Source: Actinorugispora endophytica (GTDB taxonomy: Bacteria > Actinomycetota > Actinomycetes > Streptosporangiales > Streptosporangiaceae). Taken from it: 64,000 bases of DNA. Shown here in pieces: positions 43,002 to 51,372 of this stretch; position 1 is the stretch's first letter, and each line of letters starts with the position of its first letter. Below the pieces are notes generated by a model that saw nothing but the letters and a program-made list of their open reading frames with translations, was not told the origin of the DNA and searched no databases. The position numbers were made by a program, and so were the translations under genes. The DNA is taken from assembly GCF_004363075.1 (NCBI RefSeq), contig NZ_SNYN01000005.1:62001-126000 (forward strand), given 5' to 3'.

Positions 43002-45854
43002 TCAGTCCGAGAGTGCGTCGCGGAGGTGGCGGGCCGCCTTGAGCAGGCGGGTGGAGCCCTTGTGGGCGGCCAAGGCGCTCACCTGCGGAACCGCGCCCCT
43101 AAAGGCGTGGTGGTGGGCGATCTCGGTGGCCGCCTCCAGGAGGTGGGCCAGGTTCCGCGCCTCCATGGCCTCCGCCCTCTCCTCCCCGTAGAGGCCCTTG
43201 GTGGACCGCAGCGCCTTCTCGGTGTCGCGGTCGAGCAGGGCGGGCAGCGCGGCGGACAGCGCCGTCCACACCGCGCCGGAGGCGCCGGAGCGGGCCGCCT
43301 CCCGGACCGACTCCGCCAGCGGCTCCGAGCCGACGTGTCCGTAGCGCGTCGCCTCGGCCAGTTCGCGGCCCAGGAGCGCGGGGTCGAGGCCGCCGCGCGC
43401 GGCCAGGGCCAGCAGCGCGTCCACCGCGGCGGTCCGGATCCCGGTGTTGCGCGCGCCCAGGCCGCAGGCCAGGCCCAGGTGCAGGGCGGGCCCGGCCGCG
43501 CCGGAGCCCTCGGCCAGCGCGGGCAGCAGCAGCATCCGGCTTCCGGGCGCCTCGTAGACGGCCTCGGCGAACGTCGGTTGCAGGTGGAGGGCGACCAGCT
43601 CGCGCCGGACCGGGACCACGGACGGCCAGTGGCCGATGTCGTCGGAGAAGACGGGCGGGGGTTCGGACCCGGCCTCCAGCACGGGACCGAAGACCTCGGC
43701 CAGCGGCGTCGGCGCGTCCACCCGCTCGCAGGCGAACAGCAGGTGCTCGGCCTCGCGCTTCCCGCACCGGCAGACGTCCCCCAGCCGCTCCGGTTCCGGT
43801 TCGGGGAGTCCCCCGGCCTCCAGCCAGGCGGTGAGCCTGCGGCCCGCGTCGGAGGCCAGTCCCCGGGCACGGGCCAGGACGTCCCCGCCGCACGCGGCGG
43901 CGTCCACCCGCAGCAGCGCCTGGGACAGGTCGACCTCCCCGGGGACCGCGCCCACCCGCTCGTACTCGGCGATCCGCTCCACGAGCGCGGCCGGGTCGAT
44001 CCGGCCGTCGGTGAGCGTGGGCGTGGCCAGCAGGAACGGCGGCGCCCCGCCGACGACCATGCGCGCGACCTCCCGCAACCGCTCCCGCAGCACCGCGTTC
44101 AACGGCGACGTGTTGGACCGGCGGTTGCCGGAGGGCTTCGTGACCCAGTACTCGGTCTCCCAAAGGGGGCTTCCGGTGGTCTCGCCCAGGATCTCGGCCA
44201 CCACGCAGCGGACGTCGCCCGTGTCCCAACCGGCGTAGTACGGGTGGAGGCCCGTCCACGGGTGGGTGCGGGCGACCGCCTGGAGGGCGTGGACGAGGCC
44301 GTCCCGGTCCCGGTGGGCGTGGCGCACCAGCCCGTCCAGGATCCGCTCGAACGCGGGGACGTCGGAGGAGACATCGGAGGCGCCGCCCCAGTCCCTCCTC
44401 CGCATGGCGGAGGTGATCGCGTTGACCTCCTCGGCGACCTCGACGGCGGTGGCCGGCGGCGCCTCCATCGGCCGGGGGCCGGAGACGGCGGGCAGGACGT
44501 CGGGCTCGGGACGGTCGTCGGCGACCGCCCCGCCCAGGACCTCGGCGGCGCGGCCGCGCAGGGCCGGGGTCAGCGCGGCCGCCGCCGCGACCAGGCCGGG
44601 CCGCACCGCGTCCCCGGCGGCGGGCAGGTGGCGGGCCACCAGGTTCAACGCGCGCTCCTGCACGGCCAGGTCGCCATGGCCGAACGCGTCGGCGGCGGCC
44701 AGCGCCGCCAGCCCCGCCCGGGACCGGTCGCGGCGCGCCGCCCGGTCCAGCCACGACAACTGGGCGCGCACGAGGGTCGCCTCGGTGCGGAACAGCACCG
44801 ACGCCGACGCGTCCACGAGGTGCTCGTCCTCCAGGCGGCCCGCCTCGTCCAAGCGGGCCAGGACCTTCTGGGCGTGGCCCGCCACGGGAGAGGGCGTGTC
44901 GGGCAGCAGCCGCAGCAGCGTGGCGGTACGCGCCGCGTACTCGTCCTCGGTGGGCTCCAGCGCGTCGAGCAGCTTCCGGAAGCCGCGCAGGTCGCCCGGG
45001 CGGCCCGGGCGCAGCAGCCGCGCCAGCGCGCCGTCCAGAAGCGCCTCCCGGTCGAGGCGGCCCTCCCGGCACAGCGCGGTCAGCGCGTCGTACCAGACGT
45101 CCCTGCCGGAGTCGGTCGCCAGGGGGTCGCCGGCCTCCAGCAGGTGGCCGGTGCCGTCCGTCTCGAACACGCGCGGCAGGATCTCGTCCAGGCCGGGGTC
45201 GGCCCGCAGCTGCTCGACGAGCGGGGGCCTCCCCCCGTCCTGGGGCCGGTCGGCGAGGGAGCCGTCGACGACGAGGGGCCAGCGGTCGGCGTCCCAGTCC
45301 CAGCGCTCGCTCATCCACCCCCGGACGAACCGCTCGTCATCGGGTGTGGGAGCCCCGGAGAGCAGGAGCAGGTACCGGACCAGGCTGAAGTGGTGGTGCT
45401 CCGGTCTCCTGCCCGAGCGGGCCAGGACGCGGTGCGCGACGTCGGCGAGCCAGTCCCCGGGGCGCCCGGCCAGGAGCCGGAGGACGCGGACGCCGCTGTC
45501 GGTGTCGAAGACGTCCGCCATGCTCCGGCCGGTGATCCACCGCGCGACGTCGGCCGCGCCCGTGTGGCAGCCCGCGCCCGCGACCAGCAGCGCCTTCCTG
45601 CGCGGCGTCCAGGGGCGCGCGCACTCCGACCACGCCTTGAGGAAGCGCGCGCAGGAGCGCCGCTCCTTCTCCGACAGCGCGGCGATCAGGCCCGGCAGCC
45701 GGTCGGCAGCGTCCTCGGCCACGGCCGCCAGGACCGCGTACGCCCCGGGGGCGAGTTCGGCCCCGGCCCTCTCCAGCAGGGCCCGTTCTCGTTCCGACAA
45801 CCTCTTGAACGGGGAGGGCGGGGTGTCGGTCTTCATGGAGTCGGTGGTTTCCAT
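43002..45854 (-). CDS. DUF6493 family protein
   Basis: A 950-residue soluble protein, largely HEAT-like helical repeats, with a Cys-containing knuckle near residue 705 (LGDVCRCGKREAEHLLFACE) and a conserved YWVTKPSGNRRSN-like strand segment near 560. DUF6493 proteins in streptomycetes usually sit beside SWIM zinc-finger, MoxR-type AAA and von Willebrand genes; none of those is here, so this copy is an orphan. The start is the ATG at 45854; an inner ATG at 45836 is possible. Confidence 0.82.
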   Translation of the reverse strand: METTDSMKTDTPPSPFKRLSERERALLERAGAELAPGAYAVLAAVAEDAADRLPGLIAALSEKERRSCARFLKAWSECARPWTPRRKALLVAGAGCHTGAADVARWITGRSMADVFDTDSGVRVLRLLAGRPGDWLADVAHRVLARSGRRPEHHHFSLVRYLLLLSGAPTPDDERFVRGWMSERWDWDADRWPLVVDGSLADRPQDGGRPPLVEQLRADPGLDEILPRVFETDGTGHLLEAGDPLATDSGRDVWYDALTALCREGRLDREALLDGALARLLRPGRPGDLRGFRKLLDALEPTEDEYAARTATLLRLLPDTPSPVAGHAQKVLARLDEAGRLEDEHLVDASASVLFRTEATLVRAQLSWLDRAARRDRSRAGLAALAAADAFGHGDLAVQERALNLVARHLPAAGDAVRPGLVAAAAALTPALRGRAAEVLGGAVADDRPEPDVLPAVSGPRPMEAPPATAVEVAEEVNAITSAMRRRDWGGASDVSSDVPAFERILDGLVRHAHRDRDGLVHALQAVARTHPWTGLHPYYAGWDTGDVRCVVAEILGETTGSPLWETEYWVTKPSGNRRSNTSPLNAVLRERLREVARMVVGGAPPFLLATPTLTDGRIDPAALVERIAEYERVGAVPGEVDLSQALLRVDAAACGGDVLARARGLASDAGRRLTAWLEAGGLPEPEPERLGDVCRCGKREAEHLLFACERVDAPTPLAEVFGPVLEAGSEPPPVFSDDIGHWPSVVPVRRELVALHLQPTFAEAVYEAPGSRMLLLPALAEGSGAAGPALHLGLACGLGARNTGIRTAAVDALLALAARGGLDPALLGRELAEATRYGHVGSEPLAESVREAARSGASGAVWTALSAALPALLDRDTEKALRSTKGLYGEERAEAMEARNLAHLLEAATEIAHHHAFRGAVPQVSALAAHKGSTRLLKAARHLRDALSD

Positions 45855-45941
45855 GGGGAGACCGTAGAGGACGCCTCTGTCAGGTCCGCCGGGCCGTCGC
45901 GTTCCGTCAGGCCGCCGCGTTCCGCCGGATCGGGTCCCGCG

Positions 45942-46421
45942 TCAGCGACCCGGTCGGGCCGCCGCCATGGCGGGTTCGATCTCGTCGGCTCCGAGCACGA
46001 CCGAGGAGTTGTGCTCCCGTACGATCCGCCACCCGTCCGGGCGTCGGCGCCACACCAGCGAGCTGTTCGTGCGGACGCCCGTCACCGTGCCGTCGAGCAT
46101 CTCCAGCCGGGCGACGAACACGAGTGTCGAGGCGGCGAGGGAACCGTCCACGACCACGCGCGGCCCGTCCGCGACGCCGTGGCGGGCGGACCGCATACGC
46201 CGGAAGGCCGGCTGCCAGATGTCGCCGTACTCGGCCGGACCGCGGGCGATCCGGTGCCCGGGGTCGAAGTCGTCGTAGAGCGCCGCGTCGTCGGTCTCCC
46301 AGTCGTAGAAGCGCCCGGCCCGCTCGCGGAAGACGAACGGCGGACCGTCCTCCTCCACGTCCCATCCGAACACCCAGTCGGTGTGGAGGTCGGCGACGGC
46401 GGTGGTCTGTTCGTCGGTCAT
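45942..46421 (-). CDS. SnoaL/NTF2-like protein
   Basis: A 159-residue alpha+beta protein with the NTF2 cone pattern: an N-terminal helix (TTAVADLHTDWVFGW), RFYDWETDDAALYDDFDPG, and closing strands (TGVRTNSSLVWRRRPDGWRI, VREHNSSVV). Members include polyketide cyclases, isomerases and domains that only bind ligand; the reaction cannot be told. AGGAGAACGCC precedes the ATG at 46421. Confidence 0.85.
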   Translation of the reverse strand: MTDEQTTAVADLHTDWVFGWDVEEDGPPFVFRERAGRFYDWETDDAALYDDFDPGHRIARGPAEYGDIWQPAFRRMRSARHGVADGPRVVVDGSLAASTLVFVARLEMLDGTVTGVRTNSSLVWRRRPDGWRIVREHNSSVVLGADEIEPAMAAARPGR

Positions 46422-46694
46422 GGCGTTCTCCTTTCTGCTCCGGGGCCAATCGTGCTCCGGTCCGGCCGGGGGCGGGAGGCCGGGGCGCACCCGGGAGCAC
46501 GGCACCCACGTCCGCGAGGAGCCCCGTCCCTCGGAGGCCCTGAACGGTTCAGGCGCTTCGCCGCCGTTCCCGCCCCGACCGGTGCGGTGCCCCGACCGGT
46601 GCGGTGCCCTGCCCGGGCGCGGTGACCGGCAGGGCCGGCACCGGGTTAGCCTGTCGGCGGCGCTGACCACGACGACGGACGGGGTGTTGACGGC
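46422..46694. promoter_or_regulatory. Divergent intergenic region, no gene seen
   Basis: 273 bases between the divergent SnoaL-like and ACT-domain genes. It contains a tandem GACCGGTGCGGTGCC repeat (about 46579-46610) and no protein-like frame. Promoters for both genes must lie here. Confidence 0.4.
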
Positions 46695-47102
46695 ATGGCC
46701 GGTGAGACCGATCTGGCGCTCATGCTGCGCACGCTCACGGTGACGAGGCGGCCCGGACGGTACGTGTTCGTCACCGTGGACGAGGAGCGGGCGGCCGGAC
46801 TGCGCGGGAAGGCCGCCGCGTCCGTCGTCGAGGACGAGGGCGCCACACTCGTGCTCCCCGCCGAGGCCGCCGACGCCGAGGGCCTGCCCTACGACTTCGT
46901 CGCCGCCTGGCTCACGCTCGACGTGCGCTCCGCGCTGGAGGCGGTCGGACTCACGGCGGCCTTCAGCGCCGCGCTGGCCGGGGCGGGCATCAGCTGCAAC
47001 GTGCTCGCGGGCTTCCACCACGACCACCTGCTCGTCCCCGAGGACCGCGCCGAGGACGCGCTCGCGGCGCTCGCCGGCCTGCGGAAGCCGCCGCCCCCGT
47101 GA
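46695..47102 (+). CDS. ACT-domain (DUF2241 type) protein
   Basis: A 135-residue protein with two ACT-like beta-alpha-beta units: DLALMLRTLTVTRRPGRYVF and LTAAFSAALAGAGISCNVLA with FHHDHLLVP. Proteins of this kind are predicted small-molecule (amino-acid) binders and are usually encoded alone. The ATG at 46695 precedes MAGETDLALML. Its ligand is unknown. Confidence 0.87.
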   Translation: MAGETDLALMLRTLTVTRRPGRYVFVTVDEERAAGLRGKAAASVVEDEGATLVLPAEAADAEGLPYDFVAAWLTLDVRSALEAVGLTAAFSAALAGAGISCNVLAGFHHDHLLVPEDRAEDALAALAGLRKPPPP

Positions 47103-47228
47103 CCGGCGCGGCCGGGAGGCCCCTGGTCCGGAGGCCGCCCGAAAAGCCCGAACGGTCGGACGTCCCCGGGAATCAGGGCTTCCGGGTTTCCCGGCGGCCT
47201 GGGTCTCCAGCACGTCTTCGCCGCCCGG

Positions 47229-47447
47229 TTGACCTCCATGGACCCGGCCGACCGGACGGGAGCCGAGTTCACCGAACCCGGACGCGGCTCCTACGAGGTG
47301 GTCAGTGTTCCCGCCACACGCGACGCCCTCTCGGCGGTCCGCCTCCTCCCGCCCCGGCTCGCCGAGTTCACCGAGGCGAACCTCCCCGGCCTGCTCGCGC
47401 TGGTTGGACGAGCCGACCGGGAAGGCCGGGGAAGCGGGGCGCCGTGA
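47229..47447 (+). CDS. Doubtful 72-residue protein
   Basis: A frame with reasonable codon bias (GSYEVVSVPATRDALSAVRL, then LAEFTEANLPGLLALVGRA), starting at TTG/ATG codons near 47229-47238 without a good ribosome-binding site. It could be a small gene or the relic of a larger one. I do not recognise it. Confidence 0.35.
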   Translation: MTSMDPADRTGAEFTEPGRGSYEVVSVPATRDALSAVRLLPPRLAEFTEANLPGLLALVGRADREGRGSGAP

Positions 47448-47553
47448 CCGGATCCGTCAGCCCCGAACCGCGTTGAGGGACGGTCGCGGACGTCTTGGCC
47501 GCGTCGGAACGCCCCTTGCCGGTGGCTGTCCCGGGGGCCGTGGACCCGGTCTC

Positions 47554-48033
47554 TCAGCCGAGGTGGGGGAGCCGGTCGGGGACGAGGGCGTGCCCGACGC
47601 GGAGGCGCTGGGTGTGGTGCATGGGCAGGGCGTCGAGTTCGCCGCGCGGGATCCAGCGCACGAGGGTGGACTCGCCGCTGACGGCCAGGGCGCCGCCGAG
47701 CGGGCGGCCCCGGAAGCAGACGTTGAACTGGCGGCGGACCTCGCCGTCGGTGTAGGCGATGACGTGCCGGGGGTCGGTGTAGGTGCCCACCAGGCCGGTG
47801 ATCTCGATGTCGATCCCGGTCTCCTCACGGGTCTCGCGCACGGCGGTCTCGGGCAGGCTCTCGGTCGGTTCCATGGCGCCGCCGGGCAGGGCCCACAGGC
47901 CGCTGTCGGCGCGCCGCTGCATCAGCAGCCGCCCCCGGGTGTCGAACACGGCCGCGCTGGCGGCCACGACCGTGCTGTTGGGCACGGGCGCGGCGGGGTC
48001 GTCGTAGTACTCGGTACGGGCCACGGTGGTCAC
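47554..48033 (-). CDS. NUDIX hydrolase
   Basis: A 159-residue NUDIX protein: ASAAVFDTRGRLLMQRRADS, then the NUDIX box GGAMEPTESLPETAVRETRE ETGI (residues about 52-74). The conserved tail GTYTDPRHVIAYTDGEVRRQ FN resembles NUDIX proteins found in regulator clusters of actinobacteria. The start is GTG at 48033 (a second GTG at 48024 is possible). Its neighbours are relics, and another NUDIX gene lies 0.5 kb upstream. Confidence 0.9.
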   Translation of the reverse strand: MTTVARTEYYDDPAAPVPNSTVVAASAAVFDTRGRLLMQRRADSGLWALPGGAMEPTESLPETAVRETREETGIDIEITGLVGTYTDPRHVIAYTDGEVRRQFNVCFRGRPLGGALAVSGESTLVRWIPRGELDALPMHHTQRLRVGHALVPDRLPHLG

Positions 48034-48100
48034 TCCCGGATCGGGTCGGCGCTCTCCCACACCGCGTCGAAACTCGCCGAGTGGGCGGTGAAGAGCCCTG

Positions 48101-48424
48101 TCACACGGCCGCGCGCCGGGCGTAGACCGCCACCAGCTCCTCACGGACAGCCGGACCGTTCCCGGTGCCCGGCTTGAGCAGGGGCCACAGGGAGGCGACG
48201 TCCTCCCCCAGGACCCGGGCCACGGAGGGGTCGTCGGTCACCTCCTGGTCCAGCAGGACTCCGTCTCCGCTGAAGTGGTTGACGCGGACGAGCCGGTCGT
48301 CGAAGAGCCAGAAGTCGTTGCCGGGGAACGCGATGCCGGTCGTCCGGCGGCAGGGCAGCTACCTCACCTGCTCCCCGGCGATGACGTTGGCGCGGGTGAT
48401 GTGGTGCTCGTACCTGATGTACGT
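48101..48424 (-). pseudogene. DUF6879 protein relic with in-frame stop
   Basis: The minus strand reads YIRYEHHITRANVIAGEQVR, then a TAG at 48359-48361 where DUF6879 proteins have Trp, then LPCRRTTGIAFPGNDFWLFD DRLVRVNHFSGDG and a normal end. DUF6879 members are about 170-190 residues and are encoded beside XRE/TPR regulators. The N-terminal half is replaced at about 48424 by another gene relic, so this copy is dead. Confidence 0.7.
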
Positions 48425-48560
48425 TGACTTGGCGTTCGCGCTGACCGCACGAGGAGACACAACCGAGGCGCGAAGACATGCCCAACGCGCCGCTGACCTG
48501 GCCAGAACCACCGGGTCGGTGCGGCAGCGCGTGAGGATCGCCAAGTTACCCGGCGGGTGA
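48413..48560 (+). pseudogene. C-terminal relic of a TPR-type regulator
   Basis: The plus strand reads YLMYVDLAFALTARGDTTEA RRHAQRAADLARTTGSVRQRVRIAKL, the usual last TPR repeats of XRE/TPR regulators in actinobacteria. No N-terminal part or start is present. It meets the antiparallel DUF6879 relic head-on at about 48413-48424, a rearrangement junction. Confidence 0.55.
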
Positions 48561-49091
48561 GGAGGATCGGTTCGTGAGTACGTGCAGCAACGCGATCAGC
48601 GTGCCCGAACTCTGGATCTGACCGACCGCGATGAGTTCGGGGACCTTGGCCATGGGGACCCACTCAAAGCGGCCCTCGTCGAATTCGCTGGGATCACCAA
48701 CACGTTCGGGAGTTCGGCCGACGAACACGTGGTGCGGGCTGCGTACAGTGCCGATCATCGGTTCGAAGGTCACGACATGCTCCACGGAACCGACTCGGTA
48801 ACCGGTCTCCTCCTCGGCTTCGCGCACCGCTGTGTCCTCTGGGGCCTCGCCCGTTTCCAGCAAACCACCCGGCAGCTCCCACCCCCACACGTCGGGAACG
48901 AAGCGGTGTCGGTAGCTCATGAGCACGTTCTCGTCCCCGTGGTCCAGAACCGCGATCATCGCCGCCGACGGCAGCGTGACCGTATGGTGTTCGAACCGGC
49001 TCCCCGATGGCGTGGTGATATCGGCCTTGCCGAGACAGACCCACCGGTTTTCGTAGATCGTGCGCCCGGAGGACCTGGAGCGGTTCGACAT
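48546..49091 (-). CDS. NUDIX hydrolase, ADP-ribose pyrophosphatase-like
   Basis: A 181-residue protein: TIYENRWVCLGKADITTPSG, VLMSYRHRFVPDVWGWELPG, then the NUDIX box GGLLETGEAPEDTAVREAEE ETGY. The YENRW start and W-E-L-P-G-G segment are typical of ADP-sugar pyrophosphatases. The ATG at 49091 (MSNRSR) is chosen over 49103. In related genomes such genes accompany XRE and DUF6879 genes, whose relics are next door, so this gene probably outlived its cluster. Confidence 0.87.
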   Translation of the reverse strand: MSNRSRSSGRTIYENRWVCLGKADITTPSGSRFEHHTVTLPSAAMIAVLDHGDENVLMSYRHRFVPDVWGWELPGGLLETGEAPEDTAVREAEEETGYRVGSVEHVVTFEPMIGTVRSPHHVFVGRTPERVGDPSEFDEGRFEWVPMAKVPELIAVGQIQSSGTLIALLHVLTNRSSSPAG

Positions 49092-49155
49092 CCACCCCAG
49101 CATGCGCCAGCAGATCGGCGACTACCTGTCCGGTGACTATCCGTACCTGGGTTGA
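49060..49155 (+). pseudogene. Short C-terminal gene relic
   Basis: A plus-strand frame reads PEDLERFDIHPSMRQQIGDY LSGDYPYLG and stops at 49153. It looks like a genuine protein end but begins antisense to the NUDIX gene start with no start of its own. Family not recognised. Confidence 0.3.
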
Positions 49156-49165
49156 TCCCGGCCTG

Positions 49166-49718
49166 TTATCCGGAACGGACGTCGAGCCGATCGGACGGAT
49201 CGACCTGATCGCCCGTCGGTGAGCTGGTCAGATCGGCGTACCACAGCGCGTCGGCGACCGAGGACTCCTCACGCGGGAACAGGGCCAGATCACCGGCCGG
49301 GGAAGCTCCGGTGCGGGGGTGGTTGGGGCCCTGTCGGGGCGGGGTCCGTTCGGGGCTTGTTGCGGCGGGCGGGGCTGGAGGCCCGCGCGTCCCCGCAGGG
49401 CGTCTGTGACGCGGCGGTTCGGGGAATGGTCCTGCCCTCGCTCGTGACGATCTTGGGCTTTCTGCCCGTTTCAGGCCCCGAAACGGGCAGAAAGCCCAAG
49501 ATCATCGGGCAGGCCCCTCCTGTGGACGCAGAGCCCCCCGCGCCGGAGGTTCCCGGTCCCCGCTTCCCCGCCGCGACGAGAAGGTCTTGGTCCTCTTCCG
49601 GCACCGTGGAAGCGACCGACCGGGCCCGCTCCCCGGCGCGTCTGACGTGCGGCCAGCGTGTTCCCACGTCACGCAGCAGTTTGTGAGCGGTTCGAGCCGC
49701 CCACCCGGGAGACACCAC
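49166..49718 (-). pseudogene. HD-domain hydrolase gene split by a repeat element
   Basis: On the minus strand, 49557-49718 encodes an HD-family N-terminus (GWAARTAHKLLRDVGTRWPH, VPEEDQDLLVAAG). After the element at 49297-49556, 49166-49296 encodes an HD-family C-terminus (GDLALFPREESSVADALWYA DLTSSPTG...stop). The intact relative at 58396 has the same order (RRWAHTRGVAERAE, LVTAAAWLHDIGY, NLLDALTYSDMTTG). About 50-60 codons holding the HD metal site are missing, so insertion came with deletion. Confidence 0.75.
49297..49556. mobile_element. MITE-like element inserted in an HD gene (M5)
   Basis: 260 bp. Terminal inverted repeats: CCGGGGAAGCTCCGGTGCGG at the left and CCGCGCCGGAGGTTCCCGG at the right. 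Its centre is a perfect 24-bp-stem palindrome (49449-49472 with 49480-49503, starting GATCTTGGGCTTTC). The left arm (GGGGCGGGGTCC, GACGCGGCGGTTCGGGG) matches that of the 58008 copy. Gene sequence on both sides belongs to one HD gene. Confidence 0.8.
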
Positions 49719-49883
49719 AGACCTTCCTCCGGCGGTGCTTCGCGGAGCGACCGCTCCTTTTCCCGTGATCACACCACGCGAGCGGCTGAGCCGTCGGGGG
49801 ACGAGACGGTCGAGGTCTTGGACGAGTAGTCCGCTGGGCGGTGAGCGCTGGTCCCGACCCGTTACGGGTCGGGACTGGTTCTC
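49719..49883. other. Intergenic stretch with one hairpin
   Basis: No gene. A hairpin AGTCCCGACCCGTAACGGGT-type (plus strand GTCCCGACCCGTTACGGGTC GGGAC, 49852-49876) lies just beyond the stop of the 49884 gene and should terminate it. Confidence 0.6.
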
Positions 49884-50456
49884 TCATGCTGTCAGGAGGG
49901 TGGCGGCGAGGCTGGTGGCCATGATGGCGGTGCCGAGCAGCGCGCCTGCGCCCAGGAGATTCCGGTGGGTCGTGCGGACGGCGCGGATGGCGCGGATGGA
50001 GCGCTGGATTCGGGTGGGTCGGCGTTTGCGGGCGAGGAACCGGTCGTTGGGGTGGCGGGGCCAGTACTGGCCGTGCCGGTGGGTTCCGGCGGCGATGGCG
50101 CGCAGGCGGGCGATGGAGTCCACGACGTCGCGGGGGGCGGGGAAGTCGTCGCGGGTGGGCCAGCGCCCGGTGACGGGGTGCGGTTCGAGCGGGTGCAGGA
50201 AGCGGGGGTCTGGCAGGAAGCGGGGCGGTCGCGGCGAGGGGACCGGGGACAGGGCCGGGGCCGGAGCCGGGGGTGGTGTCCAGCCGATGGCGATCTCGGG
50301 GCGGAGGTCGGCGAGTCGGCGGATGAGCGCGGCGAGGTGTTCGTCCTGCCGTCCGGTGTCGAGAGTGCCGGGGGTTCCGGGGATGCTGAGGGCACCGGGG
50401 ATGCCGGGGGTGCCGGGGGTGGCGAGGATGTCGCCGTGTGTGACGGTGACGGTCAT
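49884..50456 (-). CDS. Unknown 190-residue protein, paralogue of the 14668 gene
   Basis: Shares HGDILATPGTPG, AALIRRLADLRPEIAIGWTP, RFLHPLEPHPVTGRWPTRDD and DVVDSIARLRA with the 14668 product. It adds a PG-rich insert near residue 20 and a basic C-terminus ending in a hydrophobic helix (LGAGALLGTAIMATSLAATL), so this version may be membrane-anchored. It follows the duplicated ATPase gene, across the same palindrome. Function unknown; the context is the WhiJ/DUF397/ATPase set. Confidence 0.75.
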   Translation of the reverse strand: MTVTVTHGDILATPGTPGIPGALSIPGTPGTLDTGRQDEHLAALIRRLADLRPEIAIGWTPPPAPAPALSPVPSPRPPRFLPDPRFLHPLEPHPVTGRWPTRDDFPAPRDVVDSIARLRAIAAGTHRHGQYWPRHPNDRFLARKRRPTRIQRSIRAIRAVRTTHRNLLGAGALLGTAIMATSLAATLLTA

Positions 50457-50597
50457 GGGTGTCGGGTCCTTTCCGGGGTGGCGGCCGTGGTGGTCGTCGA
50501 GGGGGTGCGGGGCCGGGGGCCGTGACGGGGCGGCGACGGCGTGCGGGTCGGAGGAGGGGCGGTTGGCGCTCCGGTTGTCCGTGGTGTCCGTTTTTCT

Positions 50598-50661
50598 TGG
50601 TGATCTTGACGTTTTCGGGGTCTCAACCGCGTCCGAGGCCCCGAAAACGTCAAGATCGCCG
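50598..50661. repeat. GATCTTG palindrome with compensatory change
   Basis: Arms 50602-50624 (GATCTTGACGTTTTCGGGG...) and 50635-50657 (...CGTCAAGATC) pair over 23 bp with one G-U. Compared with 15111, GACC/GGTC has become GACG/CGTC, and the loop is reversed in sense (aaccgcgtcc). Confidence 0.85.
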
Positions 50662-50686
50662 AGGAGACGCCGCCCGGGGGCTGGGT

Positions 50687-51202
50687 TCAGGTGGTGTGCA
50701 CGAACCGGGGCAGCCCGGCGGGGACCTGTGCGGGGTCCAGGGGCAGGTCGGCCCACACCACCAGGCCCAGGTTCAACGTGGGGTGGGCGTACACCGGGTA
50801 GAAGCCCCAGCCTTTGGCGAGCGCCGACACCATGAGCAGGCCCCGGTGGCGTTCGGAGGTGAACCAGTCGTCGCCGGCCAGTTCCGGGATGGTGGGCCGG
50901 GTGTCGGTGAAGCCGCCGTCGGCGACCTCCACCCGCAGCAGCCCCGCCTCGGGCAGGGAGAGTCGCCGTACCACCTCCCCGCCCTCGCCTCCGGAGGCGG
51001 TGTACTCCACCGCGTTGGCGAACAGCTCCGAGACGCACAACTCCACGTCGTCCACCAGCCCCGGAGCAAACCCGCCCAGGTCCTTGCGCACGTGCGAACG
51101 CACGACAGCGGCCTTCTCCAGCGACCCCTCGTAGATACGCGGCTCCCACCGCACCGGCGAAAACGCCCCCGACGACACCACAGGCAACACAAGTACCCCC
51201 AC
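50687..51202 (-). CDS. AbaA-like ATP-binding regulatory protein, second copy
   Basis: 171 residues, identical to the 15190 product except about ten positions, mostly at the N-terminus (MGVLVLPVVSS against MGVSVSSVVSS) and tail (VWADLPLDPAQ, VHTT). GHKL boxes are intact: ELCVSELFANAVEYTA, VADGGF and HRGLLMV. DNA is unchanged over long runs, so duplication or gene conversion is recent. It is divergent from the XRE gene at 51373, as its twin is from 15911. Confidence 0.9.
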   Translation of the reverse strand: MGVLVLPVVSSGAFSPVRWEPRIYEGSLEKAAVVRSHVRKDLGGFAPGLVDDVELCVSELFANAVEYTASGGEGGEVVRRLSLPEAGLLRVEVADGGFTDTRPTIPELAGDDWFTSERHRGLLMVSALAKGWGFYPVYAHPTLNLGLVVWADLPLDPAQVPAGLPRFVHTT

Positions 51203-51372
51203 AGGACCAGGCCGCCGGTGGCGGCGTGAACACTTGAAGTGATGTCTAAGATAAACGAGGTGGCCTCAAAAATAAACAGCCTTGACGCATCGTGCCTCAA
51301 AGTCGTTTTGGGATTTTCTGAGTCAGGAACCATACGATGTCTGCATCAAGCACTTCGGCTAGGGAGAGCGGT

